From positions 372,001 through 436,000 of the forward strand of contig CAVQVO010000009.1 of the NCBI GenBank assembly GCA_963717115.1: a stretch of 64,000 nucleotides of DNA. Reading direction: 5' to 3'. The notes under the pieces are model-generated. The model searched no databases. It was not told where the DNA came from and saw only the letters and a program-made list of their open reading frames with translations. This DNA comes from JBBQUN01 sp963717115 (lineage in GTDB: Bacteria > Actinomycetota > Acidimicrobiia > Acidimicrobiales > SZUA-35). Position numbers and translations under genes: made by a program. Positions 8,339 through 17,100 of this stretch are shown here, in pieces (position 1 is the stretch's first letter; each line of letters starts with the position of its first letter).

Positions 8339-9397
8339 TCAGCGACCCCGCGTCATGCGGCCGGATTCGTGGCCGACCCGGCCCTTCAACAGGTTGTCGG
8401 CCGCCCAGTTCGACGCCTGACCCTTCCAACACACCTGATAGACCGAGTGGGCGACCGGCAGCACGACCTGGTACTCGACGGCGAGTTCCTGCACGATCTT
8501 GGAGGCCTTCACGCCCTCGGCGACCTGGTTCATCTCGGCCAGGATCTCGTCGAGCGGACGGCCCTTGCCGAGTTCGCGACCGACGAACGAGTTGCGACTC
8601 TGCTCGCTCATGCAGGTGGCGATCAGGTCTCCCATCCCGGCCAGACCGGCCAGGGTGAGGGGCTCACCACCCATGGCCGTTCCCAGTTCGATGAGTTCGG
8701 CCAGACCGCGGGTCATGAGCGCCGCCCGGGTGTTGTTGCCGAGTCCGCGACCCTCGGCCGAACCGACCGCGACGGCGTAGACGTTCTTGAGTGCCCCACC
8801 GAGCTCGCAGCCGACCACGTCGTGGTTGAGGAAGACCCGGAAACGCTCGGTCGTGAAGAGTCCCTGCAGGCGTTCGGCGATGTGGAACTCGGTCATGGCG
8901 ATCACCGACGCCGCCGGTTGCCCGGCCAGGATCTCCTTGGCCAGGTTGGGGCCGGTGAGGACCCCGACCGGATGACTCGGCAGTTCCTCCTGGAGGATCT
9001 GGGTCATCCGGAGGTGCGTGCCCTCCTCGAAGCCCTTGGCCAGGCTGACGATCGGCACCCAGGGTCGGACGTGCTCGGCGACTCGCTGGGCTGTCGCCCG
9101 GAACGCCGAGGTGGGGACACCCATCACCACCAGGTCGGTGTGGGCGACCGCTGCGACGAAGTCGGTGGTGGCCCGCAGATCGGGGTGCAGGTCGAACCCG
9201 GCCAGATAGCGCTCGTTGCGGTGCTCGGTGTTGATCCCCTCGACGGTCGCCTCGTCGCGGGCCCACAACGTGGTTTCGGCGTTGTGGGCGCAGAGGTGCG
9301 CAACCGTCGTCCCCCAGCTGCCGCCACCGAGCACGGTGACGCGTATCTCCCGGTGCAGGTTGGGCTTGCGCCCCGGTGTCTTCGACGTGGTCCCCAT
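8339..9397 (-). CDS. gpsA: Glycerol-3-phosphate dehydrogenase [NAD(P)+]
   Basis: A 352-residue GpsA, which reduces dihydroxyacetone phosphate to sn-glycerol-3-phosphate for phospholipid synthesis in the cytoplasm. Visible features are the Rossmann motif VLGGGSWGTTVAHL near residue 22, VSLAKGFEEGT, TGPNLAKEILAGQPAA, the catalytic lysine region GALKNVYAVAVGSAEG, and NNTRAALMTRGLAEL. It is divergent from cofC with only 53 bases between the starts. This is the same arrangement as gpdA2/fbiD (Rv2982c/Rv2983) in Mycobacterium tuberculosis. A TACGGT box lies 9 bases before the ATG. Confidence 0.93.
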   Translation of the reverse strand: MGTTSKTPGRKPNLHREIRVTVLGGGSWGTTVAHLCAHNAETTLWARDEATVEGINTEHRNERYLAGFDLHPDLRATTDFVAAVAHTDLVVMGVPTSAFRATAQRVAEHVRPWVPIVSLAKGFEEGTHLRMTQILQEELPSHPVGVLTGPNLAKEILAGQPAASVIAMTEFHIAERLQGLFTTERFRVFLNHDVVGCELGGALKNVYAVAVGSAEGRGLGNNTRAALMTRGLAELIELGTAMGGEPLTLAGLAGMGDLIATCMSEQSRNSFVGRELGKGRPLDEILAEMNQVAEGVKASKIVQELAVEYQVVLPVAHSVYQVCWKGQASNWAADNLLKGRVGHESGRMTRGR

Positions 9398-9450
9398 CAG
9401 CTGCAGACCGTAGTGGCTCGCGCCGGTCGCTCGCTCGTAGCCTGCAGATC

Positions 9451-10108
9451 GTGCCTGCCGCCGTGCTCATTCCGATCAAGTCGTTCGACTTGGCCAAGGG
9501 TCGGCTGGCCGGCGCGCTCGACGAGCCCACTCGGGCGGCGCTCGCCCGCCGGATGGCAACCGGTGTCATCACGGCCGCTCGAGGCCTTCCCACCTGGATC
9601 GTCTGCGATCACGCCGAGGTCGCGGCCCTGTCGATCGCTCTCGGGGCGAACGTCGTGTGGCGGCGAGCCCGCGGGCTCAACGCCGCGGTGACCGAGGGGG
9701 TCGACTTCCTCGCGGCCGAAGGCTTCACCCGAGTCGTGGTCTCCCACGCCGACCTGCCGCTCGCCCGCGAACTCACCTGGCTCGGTGGCGCCGACGGCGT
9801 CACGATCGTCACCGATCGTCGGGCCGACGGCACCAACGTGCTGTCGGTGCCGACCGGAACGGGCTTCGTGTTCCGTTACGGGCCCGGCTCGGCGGCGGCG
9901 CACCGGGCCGAAGCCGAACGACTCGGACTCGCCGTGCGCGTGCTCGACGACCCCGAACTCGGGTGGGACGTCGACGTGCCCGAAGACCTCGTCGCCCTCA
10001 CCGAACCGGCCGTCGGCGTGGACGGCCACCGACGAGCCGGGGCGACCGGCCTCGGTCGTCGACCTGCGTTCCGCCCGACCCGACCATCCCGACCGAGAGG
10101 CCCCATGA
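9451..10108 (+). CDS. cofC: CofC/FbiD 2-phospholactate (PEP) guanylyltransferase, possible frameshift at end
   Basis: About 200 residues of a nucleotidyltransferase of F420 synthesis. It couples GTP to 2-phospholactate or phosphoenolpyruvate. The start VPAAVLIPIKSFDLAKGRLA is typical; later motifs are VVSHADLPLARELTWL and the C-terminal LGWDVDVPEDL. TAGCCT lies 7 bases before the GTG. In the present sequence this frame has no stop and reads into the PIG-L gene. The +1 frame (ending TDEPGRPASVVDLRSARPDH, then a TGA at 10106-10108) would end as a classic ATGA overlap with that gene. A single-base error near 10000-10030 is therefore likely. Otherwise this is a true CofC-PIG-L fusion. Confidence 0.8.
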
Positions 10109-10872
10109 CCGCTGCCCAGAATCCGCTCACGCCGGCGCCGGTGTCGATGCGCCTCGCCAGTTCCGACCTCGCGACACCGGCCCGGGCGCTGGCGATCGGC
10201 GCCCACCCCGACGACGTCGACTTCGGGTGCGGGGCCACGCTGGCCAAGTGGGCGGCCGACGGTTGCGAGGTGAGCGTGCTCGTCTGCACCGACGGCTCCA
10301 AGGGCACCTGGGATCCGTCCACCGATCAGGCTCAGTTGGTCGCCACCCGCCAGCGTGAACAACGGGCGGCCGCCGTTGCCCTCGGGGCGACCGGCGAGGT
10401 CGTCTTCCTGGGCTGGCCCGATGGTGAACTCGATGCCTCGCTGCGCCAGCGGTGGGAAGTCGCCTACTGGATCCGTCGGCTCCGGCCGTCGGTCGTGCTG
10501 GGTCACGACCCCTGGAAGCGCTATCGGCTCCATCCCGACCACCGCAACGCCGGCTGGCTGGCGACCGATGGCATCGTGGCGGCGCGCGACCCGCTGTTCT
10601 TTCCCGAGCAGAACCTGCCCCATCACCGACCCGATCGGCTCCTGCTCTGGGAGGCCGACGAACCCGACCACGCCGAGAACGTCGAGGGCTGGCTCGAGGC
10701 GAAGTACGCGGCCCTGCTCGCCCACGAGAGCCAGTTCGAGTCCACGATGAAGGCCACGAACGGCGACGAGATGGCCCGGTTCCGGAGCCGGGTCGAGGCC
10801 AAGCTCGTCACCGCCGGAGCCGCCGCCGGCATGCCGCTCGCCGAGGTCTTCAAGCTCATCGACGATCTCTGA
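10105..10872 (+). CDS. PIG-L/LmbE-family deacetylase
   Basis: A 255-residue zinc-dependent N-deacetylase of the PIG-L/LmbE family, related to MshB of mycothiol synthesis. The metal-binding motif ALAIGAHPDDVDFGCGA is near residue 35. VLVCTDGSKGTWD follows, and the third metal ligand is probably in RLHPDHRNAGWLATD. GAGAGG stands 4 bases before the ATG, so it can start independently even though cofC reads into it in frame. The substrate is unknown; an N-acetylated sugar conjugate is typical. Its last 17 bases overlap the convergent gene on the other strand. Confidence 0.85.
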   Translation: MTAAQNPLTPAPVSMRLASSDLATPARALAIGAHPDDVDFGCGATLAKWAADGCEVSVLVCTDGSKGTWDPSTDQAQLVATRQREQRAAAVALGATGEVVFLGWPDGELDASLRQRWEVAYWIRRLRPSVVLGHDPWKRYRLHPDHRNAGWLATDGIVAARDPLFFPEQNLPHHRPDRLLLWEADEPDHAENVEGWLEAKYAALLAHESQFESTMKATNGDEMARFRSRVEAKLVTAGAAAGMPLAEVFKLIDDL

Positions 10873-11431
10873 GCCCAAACCCACCGATTTCGAGAGCCTG
10901 AGCGCCAGTTTCGTCGCTCAGGCTCTCGAAATCCGGGGGTGGGTCGGGGTGGGGGTGGCGCCAGGTGAGGAGTTGTCCCTGGCCGGCCAGCATGAGTGAG
11001 CCGGGCATGACCCGCAGGCGGGTGGGCGTGAGCCGGAGCACGCCGAACGACTCGGCATCGGGATCGGTCCAGCCCGGGATGATCGACGGGTCGTACCCCA
11101 CCGGCGGCGGCCCGTCGAGGAACCGGTTCCAACCAGCCCGACGCTCGTCGGGGTCGGTGAGCCACACCGTGTCGCAGTCGGCGGTGCACGTGTCGTGGGT
11201 GGCGTCCCAGTACGTGCACGAGACCGACGGCCGATGGGCGAGGTCGGCGGCCTTGGGTGAGGTGGGCATGGTGGCGATCCACCCGGTGAGCCGATCGCCG
11301 TCCCATTCCCAGATCGGGTGCAGCACCCGGGTCCGGGGACGACCGGAGCCATCGACGGTGGCGACGGTGCACCAGACGATGCGGTGGGCCATGGTGACGA
11401 ACGCAGGGGCGATCTCGGAGAGCGGACTCAT
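10856..11431 (-). CDS. Pyridoxamine 5'-phosphate oxidase-like FMN-binding protein
   Basis: A 191-residue split-barrel flavin-binding protein. The pattern APAFVTMAHRIVWCTVATVD then GRPRTRVLHPIWEWDGDRL is typical of actinobacterial pyridoxamine-phosphate-oxidase-like proteins, many of which use F420 or FMN. Substrate unknown. The reading frame runs through the hairpin and C-rich tract at 10886-10955. Its last 25 or so residues therefore look artificial, and a one-base shift would give a stop at 10918. The end is uncertain. Confidence 0.72.
   Translation of the reverse strand: MSPLSEIAPAFVTMAHRIVWCTVATVDGSGRPRTRVLHPIWEWDGDRLTGWIATMPTSPKAADLAHRPSVSCTYWDATHDTCTADCDTVWLTDPDERRAGWNRFLDGPPPVGYDPSIIPGWTDPDAESFGVLRLTPTRLRVMPGSLMLAGQGQLLTWRHPHPDPPPDFESLSDETGAQALEIGGFGLRDRR
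10886..10933. terminator. Perfect 19-bp hairpin followed by a G-rich tract
   Basis: A 19-base inverted repeat without mismatch (10886-10904 against 10915-10933) with a 10-base loop. It lies 13 bases after the PIG-L stop. It is followed on the plus strand by G runs of 5, 3, 4 and 5 with loops of 1-2 bases (10935-10955). There is no U tract. Position between convergent genes suggests a bidirectional terminator. Confidence 0.6.
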
Positions 11432-11487
11432 GCGCCCATCCTGGCACCGCCGGGTTCGGGGCTGCGAGCCTTTCCGGCGATCCGTCG

Positions 11488-12270
11488 TCAGGCCGACAAC
11501 GGTGCCCGGCCGCCCCCGGCGGGGCCGGCGAACGACTGGGCGATCGACGCCCACTGGGCCGCGGCGTCGCCGACGATGTCGAGGTCGAGGTCGTCGAGGT
11601 GCCGGCGCTGCGTGACGAGCAGGCACCAGTCGAGCGCCGGGCCGGCGATCCGGTCGGTCGACGCGCTCGTCGCCCCAGGTCCAGATCTCACCCGATGGGG
11701 CCGTCAGCGCCACGAACACGTCGGTGTCGGGCAACTCCAGCTCGTTCACGAGGTACGAGAAGCGCCGGGCGCCCACGCCGATGTGGGCGACGTGCCGGAG
11801 CCGGGCGGTGGGCTCGCGCTCGGCCCCGAGCGCATCGACCACGTCCTGACCGTGCGCCCAGGTCTCCATCAGCCGGGCCGTCGCGAAGGACCGCGCGCCC
11901 ATGTCGGGTCCGTACCAGGGCATGCGGGTCTTGGGGTCGAGCGCTGCGAAAGGCCTCGACCATCGCCACTCGAGCGTCGCGCCACCAGCCGGAGCAGATC
12001 GGATCCCGACCCGGCCCGGCCCCGGATCGATCGAGACGTCGGCCCCGCGCGGCTCCTTCATCAGCGCGGCGGCGTCGACTCGGAATCCCGTCAGGGTCGA
12101 CGGCGGCCTTGGTGCCGGCCTCGTCGAAGTAGGCGAGGTGGCTGATCTGGTCGCGAACCATCCAGCCCTCGGCCGGAGTGCGCCGTGTTCCAGCCGGTCT
12201 CGTCGAGGTCGGCCACCACGGCGTCCAGTGCGGCGTGCTCGGCGGCCAGGTCGTCACAGATCGCGTCCAT
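11488..12270 (-). pseudogene. Mycothiol-isomerase-like metal-binding protein (TIGR03084 type), many frameshifts
   Basis: Pieces in all three minus frames line up as one protein of about 260 residues: MDAICDDLAAEHAALDAVVA; then GWMVRDQISHLAYFDEAGTK; then MKEPRGADVSI; then WWRDARVAMVEAF; then RMPWYGPDMGARSFATARLM with ETWAHGQDVVDAL; and finally DWCLLVTQRRHLDDLDLDIV to the end. This is the maleylpyruvate-isomerase N-terminal (DinB-like) family, where His residues such as the one in ISHLAYFDE and WAHGQDV bind a metal. At least four or five single-base shifts are needed. Either the gene is dead or this is the worst-polished spot of the window; I favour the latter because motifs remain intact. Confidence 0.65.
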
Positions 12271-12354
12271 CGGCCCAGCATGCCTCACGAGCGCCTCCGA
12301 CTTCGACTCGGTTCGGGCGCCCTCCCCGGCCGGCGCCGGGCGATACTGGTGACC

Positions 12355-13059
12355 ATGACGGCGTCCCCCCGCTCCGTGGCCGGTGTCGACGGCTGCCCGG
12401 GTGGTTGGGTCGTCGTGACCCATCGCGACGACGGTTCACCGTCGGGGTGCTTCTCGGTCGAGCAGACCCCGACCCTCGACGACCTCGTCGCCGACACCCG
12501 GCGCGACGCTGGTCGCCATGGTCGCGGTCGACATGCCGATCGGGCTCCTCGACCGCGCCCCCGACTCGCCGACACCGAGGCCCGCCGTTTCCTCGGCATC
12601 CGGCGGTCCTCGATCTTCCCGACCCCGGTCCGGGCCGTGCTCGACGCCACCGACTACGCCGACGCCTGCGCCCGCTCCCGGCTGGTGTCGGGCAAGGCGC
12701 TCTCGTTGCAGGCCTTCCACCTCCTGCCGAAGATCCGACAACTCGAGTCGCTCATCGGGCCCGCCGATCAACACCGGATCGTGGAAGCGCATCCCGAATG
12801 CGCCTTCGCTCGTCTGGCCGGGTCTCCGTTGGGTGACACCAAGGCGACGAGCGACGGTCGGGCGACGCGGCGGCGGCTCCTCGAGCAGCGTTTCGGATCG
12901 GCGCTCGATCCGGTCCTGAACTCCGGGATCGCCCCGCTCGGCGACCTCCTCGATGCTGCGGTGCTGGTCGTCACGGCCCGCCACGTCCTCGATGGCTCCG
13001 AGATCCGCTTCGGCGGAGAACTCGACGCCACCGGACGCCGGGCCGAGATCGTCGTCTGA
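12355..13059 (+). CDS. DUF429-family protein, two compensating frameshifts
   Basis: About 234 residues of a DUF429 protein, a predicted RNase H-fold family. The N-terminal SVAGVDGCPGGWVVV and the part from DTEARRFLGIRRSSIFPTPV to the end share one frame. The conserved link VAVDMPIGLLDRAP between them lies in another frame. Two nearby indels (near 12515 and 12560) therefore cancel. Conserved Asp residues (GVDGCPGG, AVDMPIG) fit the family's presumed metal site. GATACT lies 7 bases before the ATG. No partner gene is evident. Confidence 0.7.
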   Translation: MTASPRSVAGVDGCPGGWVVVTHRDDGSPSGCFSVEQTPTLDDLVADTRRDAGRHGRGRHADRAPRPRPRLADTEARRFLGIRRSSIFPTPVRAVLDATDYADACARSRLVSGKALSLQAFHLLPKIRQLESLIGPADQHRIVEAHPECAFARLAGSPLGDTKATSDGRATRRRLLEQRFGSALDPVLNSGIAPLGDLLDAAVLVVTARHVLDGSEIRFGGELDATGRRAEIVV

Positions 13060-13080
13060 CCGGGCCCGATCGGGTTGGGC

Positions 13081-14079
13081 TCAGGTCCCCCGGGGCGGGA
13101 GACCGGCCGCCCGATAGGCCGCGTCGATCAACGCCATGTTGGCGATCGAGTCGGCACCGCCGGTCGGGAAGGGCACGCCGTCGAGGACGGCGTCACGGAA
13201 GGCTTCCATCTGGTGGTGGTACGTGGTCATCCCCTCGACCTGCTCGTCGATCTGGACGGGCCCGGCGTCGACGACGATCCGATTGCCGTGGTGGGGAGCC
13301 AACGGATTGGTGGCCCGGAGGGTGCCGTTCGTGCCGACGATCTCGAGCCACGCCGCGAACGTCGTCTCGGGGTTCATGGCCGTGGCGATCGAACCCGTCA
13401 CGCCGCTCGCCCAGACGAGGTCGATCTCGGTGATCAGGTCGACCTTCGGACGGCCCTGGGTCATCCGGGCGGCAACGACCTCGGGCTCGGCGCCGACGGC
13501 GAACCGCACCCATTGGGCCGGGTAGCAGCCGAGATCCATCAGGGCGCCACCCGAGAGCTCCCAGCTCTGCCGGACGTCGTCGTCGGGGTCGATCGGCACG
13601 TCGAACGCCGCCGACACCGAGACGAGATCGCCGACGACGCCCTCGTCGAGCAGCGAACGCAGCCGAGTGGCGAACGGGTGATAGCGCCAGTGGAACGCCT
13701 CCATCATCACGAGCCCGGCGGCCTCACCGGCGGCAACGAGGCGGCGAGCCTGTTCGGCGTTCTCGGTCAGCGGCTTTTCGGCCAGCAGGTGCTTGCCCCC
13801 GGCGAGGGCCGCCAGTCCCCACCGGAGGTGGGCGTTGATCGGCAGCGGGTTGTAGATCGCGTCGACACCGGGGTCGGCGATGACGTCTTCGTAGCGGTCG
13901 TGGACCCGGGCGATGCCGTGCTCGCCGGCCTGGGCTCGGGCCCGCTCCCGATCCCGGGCGGCAATGGCCACCACCTCGACCCCGTCGATGTCGGCCACCG
14001 GCGCGAACAGCGCCTGGCCCGAGATCTTGGCGGCCCCGAGGACACCGATACGAACCACACGCTGCGCCGACCCGGTCAT
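13081..14079 (-). CDS. Gfo/Idh/MocA-family oxidoreductase
   Basis: A 332-residue NAD(P)-dependent dehydrogenase. It has the Rossmann motif RIGVLGAAKISGQALFAP, the family signature KHLLAEKPLTENAEQARRL with the catalytic-region EKP, and a C-terminal beta-sheet domain (SGGALMDLGCYPAQWVRFAV). These enzymes oxidise or reduce sugars, inositols or related hydroxyl compounds; this one's substrate is unknown. TAGTCT stands 6 bases before the ATG, giving a leaderless promoter. It is convergent with the DUF429 gene. Confidence 0.88.
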   Translation of the reverse strand: MTGSAQRVVRIGVLGAAKISGQALFAPVADIDGVEVVAIAARDRERARAQAGEHGIARVHDRYEDVIADPGVDAIYNPLPINAHLRWGLAALAGGKHLLAEKPLTENAEQARRLVAAGEAAGLVMMEAFHWRYHPFATRLRSLLDEGVVGDLVSVSAAFDVPIDPDDDVRQSWELSGGALMDLGCYPAQWVRFAVGAEPEVVAARMTQGRPKVDLITEIDLVWASGVTGSIATAMNPETTFAAWLEIVGTNGTLRATNPLAPHHGNRIVVDAGPVQIDEQVEGMTTYHHQMEAFRDAVLDGVPFPTGGADSIANMALIDAAYRAAGLPPRGT

Positions 14080-14261
14080 GGCCCGAGACTACTCGCCGCC
14101 ACCCGGGGCAGCGCCGACGATCCGCTGCGGGTCGTTGCGAGTCCCGCCGATCACTGGCACACTCGCAGGGCGCAGGAGCCGGGCACCCCAAGCGTTGGGC
14201 ATCCCTGATCGTCGCGGCCATCGGTCGTAGCGTGAGTGGAACGCCCGGAAGGATCGCCATC

Positions 14262-14894
14262 GTGCCTGCTGCCCCGCTCATCTACGGCCTCGATCTCATC
14301 ACCGACAGCGAGGGCCCGGCAATCGACCCGTCGCGTCATCGGATCGTGGCGATCGGGATCAGTACCGGCGCCGGCGACGAACTCTTCGAGGGTGACGAGG
14401 CGACGATCCTCACCGACGTGGATGCCCGGCTCGAGATGCTCTCGGCCGGCGTCATCACGACCTGGGGCGGCTCGGTGCTCGCCCTCCCGCTCCTGTCGGG
14501 ACGAGCGAGGGCTCATGGCCTCGAGCTCGATCTCCGCGTCTTCGACGACGAGCGTCGGGCGGCCCAGTCCGTGCTCCCGAGCCCCGTGCTCGGGGTCGAC
14601 CGACCCATGTGGGGGGCTTGGCATGCCCATCCGCATCTCGATCTGGCCCGGGTCTACGACGACAACCGACGCTGGCGGCCCCTGCGATCACGTCGTCACG
14701 AGTCCGAGACCGAGAATCTGATGCCGGTCCCCGACGAGCTGACCCGGCGCGACCCGCGCAAGGACGCTCGACTCGCCCGCAGTCTGGCCGAACGACGCTG
14801 GGCGCAGGCCCGCAAACTCATCGATCGGATCCCTTCGGACTACCGGCCCCGCCAGGTTTCGTCCTCGCCGGCCGACGGCTCCGTGACCGGCTGA
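14262..14894 (+). CDS. Putative 3'-5' exonuclease-like (RNase H fold) protein
   Basis: A 210-residue soluble protein. The start YGLDLITDSEGP plus RHRIVAIGIST, and later AGVITTWGGSVLALPLLSGR, are reminiscent of DnaQ-like exonuclease proteins, in which the first Asp/Glu pair binds metal. The C-terminal third is Arg-rich (RRDPRKDARLARSLAERRWA) and may bind nucleic acid. I use the GTG at 14262 because GGAAGGA lies 8 bases before it; an in-frame GTG 10 codons upstream has no such site. The assignment is weak. Confidence 0.5.
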   Translation: MPAAPLIYGLDLITDSEGPAIDPSRHRIVAIGISTGAGDELFEGDEATILTDVDARLEMLSAGVITTWGGSVLALPLLSGRARAHGLELDLRVFDDERRAAQSVLPSPVLGVDRPMWGAWHAHPHLDLARVYDDNRRWRPLRSRRHESETENLMPVPDELTRRDPRKDARLARSLAERRWAQARKLIDRIPSDYRPRQVSSSPADGSVTG

Positions 14895-14974
14895 CCGGAC
14901 CGACTCGGGATCGGCATCGAATCGGAACACGGGTTCGTTCAGAATTCGACCGGTTTGGCGCTAGTGTCGGCCGG

Positions 14975-15403
14975 ATGCTCCTCGAGTTGGGCCCGATGGC
15001 CGCCGACGACGTGGCCCAGTGGGCCCGTTTCACCCGGCGGATGATCTGCGAACTCAAGGTGGACTCCGCCGAGCTCACCGGTGTCGTGACCACCGACTTC
15101 CTGTCGGCCTGGCAGGGTCTGGTCGACACCTGGGACCGACTCGCCCGTTCCGGTGATCCGGTCTTCCGCTGGTCGAGCGACATCGATGCCGAGGTGGCCG
15201 AGTTCCTGCTCTACGGCTTCGAGCGATGCATAAAGTCCAGCACGATTCGCCATCTGAGCACCGAACACGAGCGCGACCTCCACCGAGACGTCACCTACGC
15301 CGTCCTGCGGGCCTTCGCCGAGGCACTGGCCGCCGAGGGTCGTTGCCACGAACACCTGATCGACCAGATCCGAGCCTCGGTCGGGCACCGACTCGACGTC
15401 TGA
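14975..15403 (+). CDS. Conserved protein of unknown function
   Basis: A 142-residue, mostly helical protein: MLLELGPMAADDVAQWARFT, KVDSAELTGVVTTDFLSAWQ, FLLYGFERCIKSSTIRHLS. I do not recognise a family and see no catalytic motif, signal or membrane segment. TAGTGT lies 7 bases before the ATG, the same leaderless pattern used by neighbouring genes, and fixes the start. It lies 80 bases after the exonuclease-like gene on the same strand. Confidence 0.62.
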   Translation: MLLELGPMAADDVAQWARFTRRMICELKVDSAELTGVVTTDFLSAWQGLVDTWDRLARSGDPVFRWSSDIDAEVAEFLLYGFERCIKSSTIRHLSTEHERDLHRDVTYAVLRAFAEALAAEGRCHEHLIDQIRASVGHRLDV

Positions 15404-15442
15404 CGCAGCCGGCCCCGGCCAGCGACCCCTCAGCCGGGCGGA

Positions 15443-17011
15443 TCAGGACACGACGGGTTCGGCGGCGACCACGCTGAGCAACGCCCGGCCGGGCAACCGT
15501 GATTGGTCGACCAGCCCGTCGGACAGGACCCGAACGCCCTCGACCAGGACGTGGGCGATCCCCGCCGAGGCCAGACCGGGCTCGGCGACGGTGGCCCGAT
15601 CGGCGATGGTCGCCGGATCGAACAGGACCAGGTCGGCATCGGCGCCGCGCTGGACCCGTCCCTTGCGGGCCAGATCGGGCAGCATCGCCTCGAATCGTTT
15701 CGCCGGACCGATCGTGATCTTGGCCAGTGCCGCGGGGAGGTCGAGCACGGCCCGTTCGCGAACGTAGACCCCGAGGAGGCGCGAGAAGCAGCCCGAGGCC
15801 CGAGGGTGGTTGTTGAGCGACCGCGTGAGGATCGCATCGCTGCCGACCAGGACCCACGGCGTTCGCAGCGCCATCTCGATCGATTCCTCGGGGATCGATC
15901 CGTGCGCGGCAACGAGGAGGTTCTGGGCCTGGGCCGCCTCGAACGTGTCGGCGGTCAGGCGTCGACCCTCCCCGGCGACCTCGAGGTCTTCGAAGGTGAG
16001 CCCGTACTTCTCGGGCCAGCCGATCGAGAAGCGGGCGCTGCCGAGCCTCGTTGCCCAGAAGTCATAGGGGTAGACACAGGCCGTGACGTCGAGCCCGGCG
16101 ACGCGCGCTGCCTCGATCAGCCCGAGCGACTCGGCCATCGCCGCGGGTTCGGTGCCGCCGGTGCTCGACAGGTGCTCGAGGTGGACCGCCGAGCCGGTCT
16201 GCTCGGCGATCCGGATCGCCTCTCGCACTCCCTCGGGCCCGGTTCCGGGTTCGCTGTAGCGAAGGTGGAAGTACGACTGGTGACCGAGTCGGACGGCCAC
16301 GGCGGCCAGCCGTTCCATCTCCTCGAAACTGGTTCCCGGTGCGTACTCGGGCGAGAAACAGATCCCGGCGAAGCCCGCCCGGAGGTTCTTCTCGGCGAGC
16401 CCGGCGAAGGCGCTGAGCTGGGGTTCGACGACGGGCTCGTCGACGTCGACGAGCACCTCGGGATCGTTGGCCCGCATGAACTGCTGATGGAACGCCCCGC
16501 CGAAGTGCAGCGGGGTCTTGCCCGACCAGGTCTCGAAGAAGGCCCGGGCATAGTTGTTGACCCCGTGCATCGCGAGGTTGGTGGTGACGCCATCGGCGAT
16601 CTTCAGCCACTCGCCGAACCCGTTGGGCTCGGCCGACAGCAGATCGATGAATCCCGGGGCCACGACCAGACCGGTGGCGTCGATGGTCGTGCGACCGATG
16701 TAGCCGATCCCACCCAGCGCCGTGATGGTGGGTCCGTCGATCCCGATGTCGGCCGGCGTGTCGAGACCGGTCTCGGGATCGATGACGCGCCCACCGAGGA
16801 TCACGGTGTCGAAGACGTGGTCGGCCGATGGGGCGACAGCCGCCCCGGGCAGGGCGACGTCGATGGCCCGCAGGCCGATCGGCGCGTGGACGGCGCCGGA
16901 TTCGAGCGAACGCACCAGGGCGAGGTTCGCGGCGCCGAAACCCATGGCAACGAGGAGCCGGCGGCGATTTCGGGAGGGGGGCGACGGCGGTCGCTGCGGT
17001 CGCTCCGGCAT
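15443..17011 (-). CDS. D-aminoacylase-like amidohydrolase, membrane-anchored or secreted
   Basis: A 522-residue amidohydrolase of the N-acyl-D-amino-acid deacylase group. The N-terminus has RNRRRLLVAMGFGAANLALV, a basic-hydrophobic export or anchor segment. The catalytic domain starts at FDTVILGGRVIDPETGLDTP; metal-site regions are VVAPGFIDLLSAEPNGFGEW, VHLEHLSSTG, LVAAHGSIPEESIE and LVGSDAILT. The usual HxH after the GFID motif is replaced by LLSAEP, so one metal ligand pair is altered. I start at MPERPQRPPSPP because TACGAT lies 7 bases before it; an ATG three codons upstream overlaps that box. Confidence 0.78.
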   Translation of the reverse strand: MPERPQRPPSPPSRNRRRLLVAMGFGAANLALVRSLESGAVHAPIGLRAIDVALPGAAVAPSADHVFDTVILGGRVIDPETGLDTPADIGIDGPTITALGGIGYIGRTTIDATGLVVAPGFIDLLSAEPNGFGEWLKIADGVTTNLAMHGVNNYARAFFETWSGKTPLHFGGAFHQQFMRANDPEVLVDVDEPVVEPQLSAFAGLAEKNLRAGFAGICFSPEYAPGTSFEEMERLAAVAVRLGHQSYFHLRYSEPGTGPEGVREAIRIAEQTGSAVHLEHLSSTGGTEPAAMAESLGLIEAARVAGLDVTACVYPYDFWATRLGSARFSIGWPEKYGLTFEDLEVAGEGRRLTADTFEAAQAQNLLVAAHGSIPEESIEMALRTPWVLVGSDAILTRSLNNHPRASGCFSRLLGVYVRERAVLDLPAALAKITIGPAKRFEAMLPDLARKGRVQRGADADLVLFDPATIADRATVAEPGLASAGIAHVLVEGVRVLSDGLVDQSRLPGRALLSVVAAEPVVS

Positions 17012-17100
17012 GGGTCCCATCGTAGGAGGGGGCCGGGGACGAGGCGTTCATGCAGGTGATCTCGCCCGTGTGGTCCCGGGGCCGGGAGCCGGGGTGGCGT

